Source of the DNA: Bacteroidota bacterium
Lineage (GTDB): Bacteria; Bacteroidota; Bacteroidia; Flavobacteriales; Flavobacteriaceae
Direction of reading: 5' to 3'
DNA length: 34,082 nt
Assembly: GCA_003650305.1 (NCBI GenBank)
Contig: QMOV01000014.1
Coordinates: forward strand, 1 to 34,082
Shown: positions 1-7,227 of the stretch, one piece after another
Position numbering within the stretch: the stretch's first letter is position 1
Layout: every line of letters starts with the position of its first letter
The notes under the pieces: generated by a model
Told to the model about the DNA's origin: nothing
Seen by the model: the letters and a program-made list of their open reading frames with translations, nothing else
Database searches by the model: none
Program-made: the position numbers and the translations under genes

Positions 1-30
1 AACTAAACTATTTATTATTTTAGATATAAA

Positions 31-298
31 TTAAGGACACCTCTAAAACTCCTTCACATCAAAATTTTCAGAACTTTTCAAAGACAAGGAAAAATTTTGA
101 AACACTATCGAGATAATGTGATAAATTTTGAAGCAGTATTTGGAAAGCTCTGAAAACCCTATAGGAACGAATATAATAAACAATCTGATTGCGTTATATT
201 TTTTTTCAATAGCTAAGGCTATTCAAAAAAAATACACCTTACATCTTATTCATTATCTTTGTTTTTTGAAAGAAATGAGTTTTTAGAGGTGTCCTTAA
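31..298. mobile_element. MITE-like element with terminal inverted repeats
   Basis: The ends are nearly perfect inverted repeats. The left end (31-51) reads TTAAGGACACCTCTAAAA then CTC. The right end (277-298) is its reverse complement, with one extra A in the A-run. TTAA occurs at both outer edges (31-34 and 295-298), as expected for a 4-bp target duplication or a TTAA that belongs to the repeat. The 268-bp interior has no meaningful ORF. It holds a second inverted pair (65-82 with 139-156, two mismatches in 18) and a hairpin at 199-232. This is the architecture of a non-autonomous element mobilised in trans by a transposase elsewhere in the genome. The IS family is not recognised. Confidence 0.75.
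199..232. repeat. Hairpin inside the MITE-like element
   Basis: Eight T, C, AATAGC, a 4-nt loop TAAG, GCTATT, C, then eight A. The arms are complementary except for the C/C pair. On either strand it resembles an intrinsic terminator (stem followed by a T-run on the minus strand, where DUF5686 transcription arrives). It may stop transcripts entering from 304-2781. Confidence 0.6.
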
Positions 299-303
299 GA
301 AAA

Positions 304-2781
304 TCAATCAATAATATTTAAAAACTTTATACCAAAAATAAAGGCATCACTTTTAAATCCGTTTTGGTAAGAACGCACATAATCCAACCGTAAAAAACGA
401 AACTTTTTAAAGCCAATATTATCTATTCCTATCGAAAATTCATGGTAAGGTGTGTTGTTATTGGTAGAAAGCGTATGCGCTCCAATAACCAAATTGTAAT
501 TAAGTGTATTTAACAACGGTATTTTACCCAAAATATAGCCTTTAAAATCGTGTTCTGCATGAAACTCAAAATACGATTTATTAGTACTCAATGCATAGTA
601 TGGCAAATTATTAAAGACATTGGTGTAACTGCTAGAGCTTCCTATATGAGTTTGGTTTCCGTTAAAATGCTTGAAATCTATAAAAGCAATGTCATCGGCA
701 TTAAAAAAGGTGCCTGCTCTTAAATTATATTGTAAATAGCCTTTGTTAGCAACATTAAAACCTTGATACAAACGCGCTTTTATTTGGTCGAAATTATAGT
801 CACTATCAGTTGCTCCAAAACCTTTTTCGTATCCTAAAAACAGTGTTGGATATTTGCTATTAGGAATGTTGAATTTACTATTAGGATAGCTTAAATATTC
901 TTGTCCAAAATTGATGCGAGCAGATACATTTAGTTTAAAAATGTTATGTGGGTTAAAAGATGCAATACCAAAAGCAGTTTCATTTAAAGGGTTATTGCTT
1001 GTATATGTATTGTTTTTATCGTTAATGAAAGTTTGATTTGTGGTATTTAATAGTGGGTTTCGTCTTTCATAGCTTAAAGTAGAGTAGAAGCGAAAGCCAT
1101 TAAACCATTCTTGCGAATACGAAATTTGTGCAAAGCTCTTATCGTACAACTTCATATAATTATCTTCAAAAAACAGAGTGCTTATTGAGTTTACTAAAGG
1201 AGAAATAGGTTGGCTGGCATTAAATTGCTGTGTGGTAATTCCGCCAGAAAGCGTTACAAAAGGGCTACTTATATTATTAAGTTTATAGGTTAGCGATCCT
1301 GTTATTCGTAATCGTTTATCATCTACACCATAATTTAAAGTTGTATTGACGTTAAAATAGCGTCTAAACTCGTCTAAATTCTTTCTGTAATTAATACTTA
1401 TTTGGCTGTTGTAACCTTGAACTGTATTAAAATTAAGATTTAAAAGTGGAGAACCAAAGTTTAAATTCCAGTCTTTATACGAGTTTTGGTAATTGTAACC
1501 AAACAAAATATTTGGAAGCTTAAACGTATTGTTTTTTGCATCTATCGAATCTAAATAGCTTTTAGATTCTCTAACCACTTGTATGCTGTCCTTTGTAACA
1601 TAATCGTTTATTTCTTCGTTGGTTAAGGGTACAGGTCTAATGCTGTTCCAATAAGTAGAATCTTTTTTGTTGGCTTCGTTTTCAAAAGACAAGACTTCTT
1701 TAGTAAATGTGTTTTTTGTGAAGCTAGGATTGAAATTATAAGTACTATAAACAGCAGTAAAACGACCATCGCCTTTTATGCCAAAAATACCATATTTAAA
1801 ATCGATACTTTGCGAGATTAAAGCCCAGAGCTTATCTTTTTCAGAAAAGGAGAACGTTTGTTTAAGCGTAATAATATCTGCAGCAGGAATTTGTGCTTGC
1901 TGTCCTGTAATGTCCAATTCCAAAGCATAAATAGTCCATTGGTCTTCAACAATATATATGGTTCCTGTAAAAATCCTATCGTTTTCTCGTCGAGGAATTA
2001 CCTTAATTTTATTGATGAGATTTCCGCTTTCATCATAAAAAATGCCTTCCAGTTTATAACGATAATAATTAAATGCATAATCGGCAATTGGCGATACGAT
2101 TTGGTTACCCAACTCTACAGTATTGTTGTAAAAATTATAATCGACATCGCTTGCATTATTAAAACTAAAGCCATTATCATTGCCACTTACTTTAGACGCA
2201 ATTATTTTTTCTTTTAGTTTGTCTGGACGTTGAAATTCTATTTTAGAAATGGTTTCCGAAAGGTAAATAATGCCGCTTCTGGTAGAATCTAATCCACCAC
2301 CAAGATCACCAATTTCCTGACCTAAAATTTTTTCTGGAGCATTCTTTATTCGTATCAATCCACGAGAGTAGAAATCGGCTTTGTAAGACTTTATACTTTC
2401 AAGCATTGCCTTTCTGTTTGCAATAGTTTGCCTTATAATTCTGTTTGCTGGATTATGGTTTGAATTAATTATAACTTCATCTAAAGTTATTTGTTCTTCT
2501 TCGAGAGATACATCTACAACATATGGAAACGCATCAATATTTAATTCATTCTTTAATGTTTTATAACCTAAATATTTAAATACTATGGTAAACCTCTTTT
2601 TTTCTGAAACATTTAATTCATAATTACCTTCATCATTACTTGTTGTGCCAATGTAAGTGCCTTCAATATAAATATTAACAAATGCCAGAGGATTGCCATT
2701 TGTATCGTTTACGTTTCCAATAATTTGAGAAAACCCTTGAATAGTTACAAGAAAAGTTAGTAGGAGTAAAGCGTGCTTCAT
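304..2781 (-). CDS. DUF5686 / carboxypeptidase-regulatory-like outer-membrane protein
   Basis: About 825 aa. A cleavable signal peptide (MKHALLLLTFLVTIQGFSQ) is followed by a CarboxypepD_reg-like beta-sandwich at about residues 20-100 (IIGNVNDTNGNPLAFVNIYI, typical of TonB-receptor-like N-termini). A long region matching the DUF5686 family follows, and its second half alternates short beta strands and turns, as in an outer-membrane barrel. The C-terminus ends in an aromatic/hydrophobic strand. The family is common in Bacteroidota, and its biochemical role is unknown. I chose the ATG at 2781 because the upstream alternatives (TTG 2802, ATG 2799) lie on or next to a TATGTTTG promoter box; ATG 2787 is also possible. 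The gene stops just beside the MITE. Confidence 0.85.
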   Translation of the reverse strand: MKHALLLLTFLVTIQGFSQIIGNVNDTNGNPLAFVNIYIEGTYIGTTSNDEGNYELNVSEKKRFTIVFKYLGYKTLKNELNIDAFPYVVDVSLEEEQITLDEVIINSNHNPANRIIRQTIANRKAMLESIKSYKADFYSRGLIRIKNAPEKILGQEIGDLGGGLDSTRSGIIYLSETISKIEFQRPDKLKEKIIASKVSGNDNGFSFNNASDVDYNFYNNTVELGNQIVSPIADYAFNYYRYKLEGIFYDESGNLINKIKVIPRRENDRIFTGTIYIVEDQWTIYALELDITGQQAQIPAADIITLKQTFSFSEKDKLWALISQSIDFKYGIFGIKGDGRFTAVYSTYNFNPSFTKNTFTKEVLSFENEANKKDSTYWNSIRPVPLTNEEINDYVTKDSIQVVRESKSYLDSIDAKNNTFKLPNILFGYNYQNSYKDWNLNFGSPLLNLNFNTVQGYNSQISINYRKNLDEFRRYFNVNTTLNYGVDDKRLRITGSLTYKLNNISSPFVTLSGGITTQQFNASQPISPLVNSISTLFFEDNYMKLYDKSFAQISYSQEWFNGFRFYSTLSYERRNPLLNTTNQTFINDKNNTYTSNNPLNETAFGIASFNPHNIFKLNVSARINFGQEYLSYPNSKFNIPNSKYPTLFLGYEKGFGATDSDYNFDQIKARLYQGFNVANKGYLQYNLRAGTFFNADDIAFIDFKHFNGNQTHIGSSSSYTNVFNNLPYYALSTNKSYFEFHAEHDFKGYILGKIPLLNTLNYNLVIGAHTLSTNNNTPYHEFSIGIDNIGFKKFRFLRLDYVRSYQNGFKSDAFIFGIKFLNIID

Positions 2782-2799
2782 TAACATTGTGTTATGCAT

Positions 2800-2828
2800 C
2801 AAACATAGTAATATTATTAAAGGTTGAA
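2800..2828 (-). promoter_or_regulatory. Candidate promoter of the DUF5686 gene
   Basis: On the minus strand, TATGTTTG (2807-2800) fits the Bacteroidota -7 consensus TANNTTTG. TTC lies 18 nt upstream, where TTG would be expected. The predicted transcript start would then leave only a short leader before the ATG at 2787 or 2781. Confidence 0.4.
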
Positions 2829-2847
2829 TGTTAGAGTAGTCCTAAAG

Positions 2848-3306
2848 TTATTTAAAATTTTTCTTAATACGATCTAAATCTCGCTTGTTATCTCTGTCTT
2901 TAATAGTATCACGCTTGTCGTAGAGTTTCTTCCCTTTTGCCAAAGCAATATCTAGTTTTGCAAACCCTTTTTCATTAATAAACAAACGCAACGGAACAAT
3001 TGTAAGTCCAGTATTTTTAACTTCTTTTTCTAATTTTTTAAGTTCACGCTTGTTTAACAGTAATTTTCGTTCGGCTTTTGGTCTGTGGTTATAATGTGTG
3101 CTATGACTATATTCTTCAACCGACATATTTATTACAAAAAGTTCGTGTTGTTCATTAAATTCGCAAAAACTTTCTGCAATTGAAGCTTTACTTTGTCTAA
3201 TAGATTTTATTTCGGACCCAGTTAATACAATACCAGCAGTATATTTATCGCGTATTTCGTATTCAAAACGTGCTTTTTTGTTTCGTATGTTTATGTTTTT
3301 CTGCAT
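2848..3306 (-). CDS. smpB: SsrA-binding protein SmpB
   Basis: 152 aa, the normal length. SmpB binds tmRNA and brings it to stalled ribosomes for trans-translation. Visible family features are the N-terminal NKKARFEYEI and the strand TAGIVLTGSEIKSIRQ. The central IAESFCEF, the LLLNKRELKKLEKEV helix and the basic tail KGKKLYDKRDTIKDRDNKRDLDR follow. The start is ATG 3306; a TTG nine bases upstream only extends the frame. A TAGCTTTG box (3320-3313, minus) lies immediately upstream and fits TANNTTTG, but no TTG is at the right distance, so a very short leader is possible rather than shown. No tmRNA gene is visible in the window. Confidence 0.97.
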   Translation of the reverse strand: MQKNINIRNKKARFEYEIRDKYTAGIVLTGSEIKSIRQSKASIAESFCEFNEQHELFVINMSVEEYSHSTHYNHRPKAERKLLLNKRELKKLEKEVKNTGLTIVPLRLFINEKGFAKLDIALAKGKKLYDKRDTIKDRDNKRDLDRIKKNFK

Positions 3307-3383
3307 GAAGTACAAAGCTACATATTTTTAATATAGTGCTATGTATAAGATTTTAGCATTATAACAATGCAATAGTTTAATAT

Positions 3384-3403
3384 CGTAATATTGCAATATT
3401 ACG
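3384..3403. promoter_or_regulatory. Perfect 20-bp palindrome between smpB and the DUF6503 gene
   Basis: CGTAATATTGCAATATTACG is an exact palindrome with no spacer. It sits in the divergent region, about 78 bp from the smpB start and 91 bp from the lipoprotein start. It could be an operator for a dimeric regulator or a cruciform. No regulator gene is adjacent. Confidence 0.5.
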
Positions 3404-3493
3404 CTGATAAAATGATGAAATTTAAGTATTAACTTTTTTTTCAGAATTAATTAATCGTATTAAATTATTTTTACAGCAGAATATAATTAAACT

Positions 3494-4228
3494 ATGAAAA
3501 AAATAATTTTCACTCTTATTGTGATTTTAATAACATTGTCCTGTAAAAAAGATGCACAACCAATTGCTCAAGATATAATTGATGATGCTATTGAAGTTGC
3601 TGGCGGAAACATTATAGCAAAATCTATAATTGATTTTGATTTTAGAGCGATACACTATAAGGCAATTCGAGATAATGGTGAATTTCAATTAGAAAGAGAG
3701 TTTTTAGATTCTATTAATGTCGTTAAAGACGTTTATACTAATAACAGTTTCACAAGATTTATAAATAATAATGCTGTTGTTCTTGAAGATACTATGGCTG
3801 TAAAATATACAAACTCTGTTAACTCTGTGCATTATTTTTCGGTACTGCCTTATGGGTTAAACGATCCAGCAGTAAACAAGACTTATTTAGAAAAAGTAAC
3901 AATTAACAGGACCGAATATCATAAAGTTAAAATAACCTTTAATAAAGAAGGAGGCGGAAAAGATTATGAAGATGTTTTTGTGTATTGGATTAATACTGGA
4001 ACTAACAAGACAGCATTTATAGCTTACTCTTATATTACAGATGGAGGCGGAATGCGATTTAGAGAAGCTTATAACGAGCGTTATGTAAATGGAATACGTT
4101 TTGTAGATTACAACAATTATAAACCGATAGATAAAGATGTAGATTTGTTGGATTTAGCCAGTTTGTTTGAAAAGGGCGAACTGAAATTATTATCTAAAAT
4201 CGAAATTAAAAATATTGTAGTGGAGTAA
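3494..4228 (+). CDS. DUF6503-like lipoprotein
   Basis: 244 aa. The N-terminus MKKIIFTLIVILITLSCKKD is a lipoprotein signal with lipobox LSC, so the mature protein is anchored through Cys17. The rest is a soluble, beta-rich domain (DIIDDAIEVAGGNIIAKSIIDFDFRAIHY, then repeated strand/turn segments such as DYEDVFVYWINTGTNKTAFIAYSY). The opening 'DAIxxAGG' motif and the overall pattern match DUF6503 and related outer-membrane lipoprotein-sorting-like folds (LolA-like), which is an assignment from memory. It is monocistronic, with convergent genes downstream. The function is unknown. Confidence 0.75.
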   Translation: MKKIIFTLIVILITLSCKKDAQPIAQDIIDDAIEVAGGNIIAKSIIDFDFRAIHYKAIRDNGEFQLEREFLDSINVVKDVYTNNSFTRFINNNAVVLEDTMAVKYTNSVNSVHYFSVLPYGLNDPAVNKTYLEKVTINRTEYHKVKITFNKEGGGKDYEDVFVYWINTGTNKTAFIAYSYITDGGGMRFREAYNERYVNGIRFVDYNNYKPIDKDVDLLDLASLFEKGELKLLSKIEIKNIVVE

Positions 4229-4232
4229 TTTT

Positions 4233-4288
4233 ATTCCAGCTTCCAGCCTCCAACTTCCAACTTCCAGCTTACAACTTCCAGCTTCCAA
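4233..4288. repeat. Tandem CTTCCAR heptamer array
   Basis: Eight consecutive 7-bp units lie between convergent genes. They are attccag, cttccag, cctccaa, cttccaa, cttccag, cttacaa, cttccag and cttccaa. It begins 5 bp after one stop codon and ends 10 bp before the next, so it fills the intergenic gap. Low-complexity heptamers of this type occur between genes in flavobacterial genomes, as I recall. Confidence 0.85.
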
Positions 4289-4297
4289 CAGTTTTCT

Positions 4298-4831
4298 TTA
4301 ATCCACAACCAAAAGTGTATCCGAAATCTCTCCACTACTAGAAATAGTAACAATATAAAGATTTGCATTATTACTATCGTCTATAGATTCATATTTTTCT
4401 TTGCCTAAAATAGTATTAACAAACATTGGAGTCGTGTTACTATGTCCTACTATAAGTACTGTTTTACCTTTAGTATTTTTTATAAAGTCTTCCGAATAAA
4501 GCGTTCTAGGATTGTAAATGCTAATGTCCAGATTGTTTTTTTCTGCAGTAGGTTGTGCAGTTTGTTTTGTGCGATTATAATCGGTAGAATACACAGCATC
4601 AAATGTTACATGTTCTAAAACATAACTCCATTTAGCAGCACGAAGAATTCCATTTTGAATAAGATTAGGATTTGTATTATTGGCATCGCTTCTATCTTTT
4701 TCGGCATGACGAATAAAATAGTAGGTTGTTGTTTCTTCTGCTAAATGCGTTGCAATTTCTTCAGTGTGTTCTTGCGAAAAAGTTGGTACTATAAATAGGG
4801 CAGTTAATATAAGTGTAAATATTTGTTTCAT
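4298..4831 (-). CDS. Exported histidine phosphatase family protein (phosphoglycerate mutase-like)
   Basis: 177 aa with a signal peptide (MKQIFTLILTALFIVPTFSQ). The catalytic motif is RHAEK at residues 41-45 (His42 would be phosphorylated). The second catalytic histidine is in IVGHSNT (His130). An SxDxxRTxQTA segment at about 82-92 is also typical. The size and the RHAEK variant resemble SixA-like members. It is the last gene of a minus-strand operon, 11 nt after the cupin gene. Its substrate is unknown, and an exported location argues against phosphohistidine signalling proteins as targets. Confidence 0.88.
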   Translation of the reverse strand: MKQIFTLILTALFIVPTFSQEHTEEIATHLAEETTTYYFIRHAEKDRSDANNTNPNLIQNGILRAAKWSYVLEHVTFDAVYSTDYNRTKQTAQPTAEKNNLDISIYNPRTLYSEDFIKNTKGKTVLIVGHSNTTPMFVNTILGKEKYESIDDSNNANLYIVTISSSGEISDTLLVVD

Positions 4832-4842
4832 TTTAGAATATT

Positions 4843-5226
4843 TTATTTTGGTTCAATAATTAAAAAAACTGCAGTACTGTCTCCAATGTTTAATACTTCA
4901 TGCCAATCGGTACCTTCACTATAAAAACTGCTTCCTGTTGTAACATTTACTTCTCTAGTTCCATCAGCATCTATCATTCTAAATTTACTACCTGCCAATG
5001 TATAACCAAAATGCGGTTTATGGTAATGTTTTTCGTGTCCAACTCCAGGTTCAAAAGTACATTTTAAAACTCTAATCTTTTCATTTTCTTCTACCAATTC
5101 GCAAACCGCTTTATTATTCCATCCTGCTTGTAAAGGATCTGGCAGATTATTATCGGTTTTGCAAGCCATTAATACCAATGACACCAAGAAAAGTTGAATG
5201 ATAATTTTAAAATTAGTATGCTTCAT
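4843..5226 (-). CDS. Cupin-domain lipoprotein
   Basis: 127 aa. The signal peptide ends in lipobox LMAC (Cys22), and a single cupin domain follows. Metal-ligand candidates are in the first cupin motif (GVGHEKHYHKPHFGYTLAG: several His) and in GTDWHEVLNIG in the second. It starts 1 nt after the stop of the DUF3179 gene, so translation is probably coupled. It may be a small metal-dependent enzyme or a binding protein in the cell envelope. No substrate is evident. Confidence 0.85.
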   Translation of the reverse strand: MKHTNFKIIIQLFLVSLVLMACKTDNNLPDPLQAGWNNKAVCELVEENEKIRVLKCTFEPGVGHEKHYHKPHFGYTLAGSKFRMIDADGTREVNVTTGSSFYSEGTDWHEVLNIGDSTAVFLIIEPK

Positions 5227-5227
5227 T

Positions 5228-6373
5228 TCAGTTTTTATATATTTCAGATTCTGGATGAAATGTTAACCATGCAAAAGCAAAATGATTACTATGTGCTTCT
5301 GGTATTAGGATTTTCCCTTTTAGTTTTCCATCTATACAACGTCCTGTAATATCCCAAACACTTTTAGTTTTGGTGTCAATAAACACACCATTCTTCTTTT
5401 TAAAAATGAGATGTTTTCCCTCTAAAATAGAAGAGAATACAGTTGCCGATCCAATAGCTTTAGATTTAGAAATATCCTTGCTATCCAGAACTGAAACAGT
5501 TCCTTCTTTATAAAAAATTACTATATTTTTACCACTATAAACATCGTTAATTACGCCTTTTTTAGCTATTATTGAAAACGGATAGATTTTATAACCATCT
5601 GTGCCTTTAATATCAATAATGCGTTCCATAGGTAAAAGTCTAGAATCTAACTTTTCTAGATCAAAATACATATCGTAAGGTAAGTTGTCCTTGCTGTCGT
5701 AATTTACATAAGGGTTTTTACCATAACTGGATTGTGCATTGGTTCCAGTTTTTGGCGATAAAATTTTTCCTTTAGGATATCTTTCAAAAAAATCGTTAAC
5801 AGATATAACCATCGACGGAATTATAGTTAAATCTGCTCCTGCTAATACGCCAACTAAACCAGTACCCATTAATTGTTGCCACCAAGTTTCAGTTTGCTTA
5901 TCTGCCATTATCATATCGCTATTTCTTAGCATTCCAGATACTTCGAAATCTAAAAGATATTCTTTACCTTTATGTGTTAATCTTCTATCGTAAACCATAC
6001 TAGAGTTACATAAAGGGCAATAGGTTGGCAAAATAGGAATACCTCCTAAACTATCATTAGAAATTTCATGCATGGTTAACATATTAAGTGGATATGCTTT
6101 GGCTTCACCTTTTATATAAACTGAAATAACTGGCTCATGTTTAAAGAATGAATTTAAGCCCTCTGTTTTACCAATAAAATTCGGATAATCTATTGCTGGA
6201 AATGTATTGCGAGGTACAGCAACAGTAATTTCTGATAGGTTTAAGGTTTTATTTAAAGTATCTGTTTCCCATTTGTAAGGTATGTTTTTCGGATTTTTTA
6301 ATTGTGCATTTAAACTGAAAAATGGAATGCAAAAAAGAAGAAAAGTAATTATTTGAAAAAATATATGTTTCAT
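5228..6373 (-). CDS. DUF3179 domain-containing exported protein
   Basis: 381 aa from ATG 6373, with a signal peptide MKHIFFQIITFLLFCIPFFSLNAQ. An in-frame frame extension upstream to 6457 would overlap the divergent gene and is rejected. DUF3179 hallmarks are the AYPLNMLTMHEI segment, the PTYCPLCNSSMVYDR cysteine pair, and the FEVSGMLRNSDMIMADKQTETWWQQ block. The C-terminal half repeats similar strands (FKKKNGVFIDTKTKSVWDITG; HFAFAWLTFHPESEIY). The CxxC pair suggests metal or redox binding, which is unproven for this family. It is the first gene of the operon with the cupin and phosphatase genes. Confidence 0.88.
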   Translation of the reverse strand: MKHIFFQIITFLLFCIPFFSLNAQLKNPKNIPYKWETDTLNKTLNLSEITVAVPRNTFPAIDYPNFIGKTEGLNSFFKHEPVISVYIKGEAKAYPLNMLTMHEISNDSLGGIPILPTYCPLCNSSMVYDRRLTHKGKEYLLDFEVSGMLRNSDMIMADKQTETWWQQLMGTGLVGVLAGADLTIIPSMVISVNDFFERYPKGKILSPKTGTNAQSSYGKNPYVNYDSKDNLPYDMYFDLEKLDSRLLPMERIIDIKGTDGYKIYPFSIIAKKGVINDVYSGKNIVIFYKEGTVSVLDSKDISKSKAIGSATVFSSILEGKHLIFKKKNGVFIDTKTKSVWDITGRCIDGKLKGKILIPEAHSNHFAFAWLTFHPESEIYKN

Positions 6374-6455
6374 TTGTTTTGGATTTTGGAGAATGGAAAT
6401 TATAATAATTTCCATAAAATTTAAAGATACTAAATAGTATAGTTGTGTGTAAACC

Positions 6456-7028
6456 ATGAAAATTACAATAAAGTCAGCTTTTATAACAATTAAAACAATT
6501 ATTATTACATTTTTAGCATGCTTAACAATATTTAATGGTTTTGCACAAGAAGAAGAAAACCAAGGCTTAAAAGGAGCTTCGTGGACTTTAGGTCAGTTAC
6601 AATTTACCGATAGTGAAGCTGATGATACTAGTACATTTACAATTTTGCCAGTTGTTGGTACATTTGTAAGTCCAACTGTAACAATTGGATTAGGTCTTGG
6701 TTACACGAGCACTAAAGTAGGTGATGCTGATGTTGCTGACGCATTTATTGTTATGCCATTAGTAAGAAATTATTGGGGAATAAATGACAAACTCTACATT
6801 TTTGGTCAAGCAGATGTACCAATGATGTTCTTTGATGATGCTACAGCTTGTGGATTTAATGTACGTCCAGTAATAGATTATTTCTTATCTGGTAAAGTAA
6901 CTATTGAAGCTACTTTTGGACAATTTGGATATAATGCTGTAAAGCCAAGGGATGGAGATGCAGTAGGGACTACTTCTTTAGGATTTAATTTAATGGAAGT
7001 GAACTTTAGTATTAAGTTAATCCTGTAA
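6456..7028 (+). CDS. Small outer-membrane beta-barrel protein
   Basis: 190 aa. The signal peptide runs to about residue 30 (ending FNGFAQ), then alternating beta strands (WTLGQLQFT, PTVTIGLGLGYTST, LYIFGQADVPMMFF, VTIEATFGQFGYNA) and a terminal strand ending in FSIKLIL, as in 8-strand barrels. It is divergent from the DUF3179 operon, with only 82 bp between the start codons, so the two promoters share this space. A good intrinsic terminator follows. No specific function is visible. Confidence 0.8.
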   Translation: MKITIKSAFITIKTIIITFLACLTIFNGFAQEEENQGLKGASWTLGQLQFTDSEADDTSTFTILPVVGTFVSPTVTIGLGLGYTSTKVGDADVADAFIVMPLVRNYWGINDKLYIFGQADVPMMFFDDATACGFNVRPVIDYFLSGKVTIEATFGQFGYNAVKPRDGDAVGTTSLGFNLMEVNFSIKLIL

Positions 7029-7048
7029 AATATAGATATATTATTTTT

Positions 7049-7074
7049 AAAAGCCGCTTTTGTGGCTTTTTTTT
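7049..7074 (+). terminator. Intrinsic terminator of the outer-membrane barrel gene
   Basis: Stem AAAAGCCGC / GTGGCTTTT around a TTTT loop with one G-T pair, followed by a run of T to 7074. It lies 20 nt after the stop codon. Confidence 0.9.
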
Positions 7075-7085
7075 ATTAAGAAAAA

Positions 7086-7131
7086 GCAACACGCATCATC
7101 CCGATAACTATCGGGACAAGATTTGTGTTGC
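7086..7131. repeat. Nested hairpin with TCCCGATA repeated palindrome
   Basis: The inner palindrome TCCCGATAACTATCGGGA (7099-7116) has perfect 8-bp arms. The outer arms are GCAACAC (7086-7092) and GTGTTGC (7125-7131), flanked by A-run and T-rich sequence. It lies between convergent genes and may be a bidirectional terminator. The inner palindrome recurs inside pheT at 25110-25127. Confidence 0.8.
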
Positions 7132-7227
7132 CTTTTACACTAACCAACCATTTATAAGACTGTTATTAAATGATATTGTTACAATTAATACGTTTCTCAC
7201 ATTGCGAAACACTCTTGTGACTTAATA

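Noticed and set aside
1858-2217. Plus-strand 119-aa frame inside the DUF5686 gene
   Set aside because: A shadow frame of the minus-strand gene. It has no family match and a composition biased by the opposite strand.
3307-3315. TTG start for smpB at 3315, and leaderless transcription as a firm claim
   Set aside because: ATG 3306 gives the family N-terminus. The TAGCTTTG box lacks a matching TTG, so a leaderless transcript cannot be claimed.
6374-6457. DUF3179 start at 6457
   Set aside because: It would overlap the divergent gene start. ATG 6373 begins a good signal peptide.
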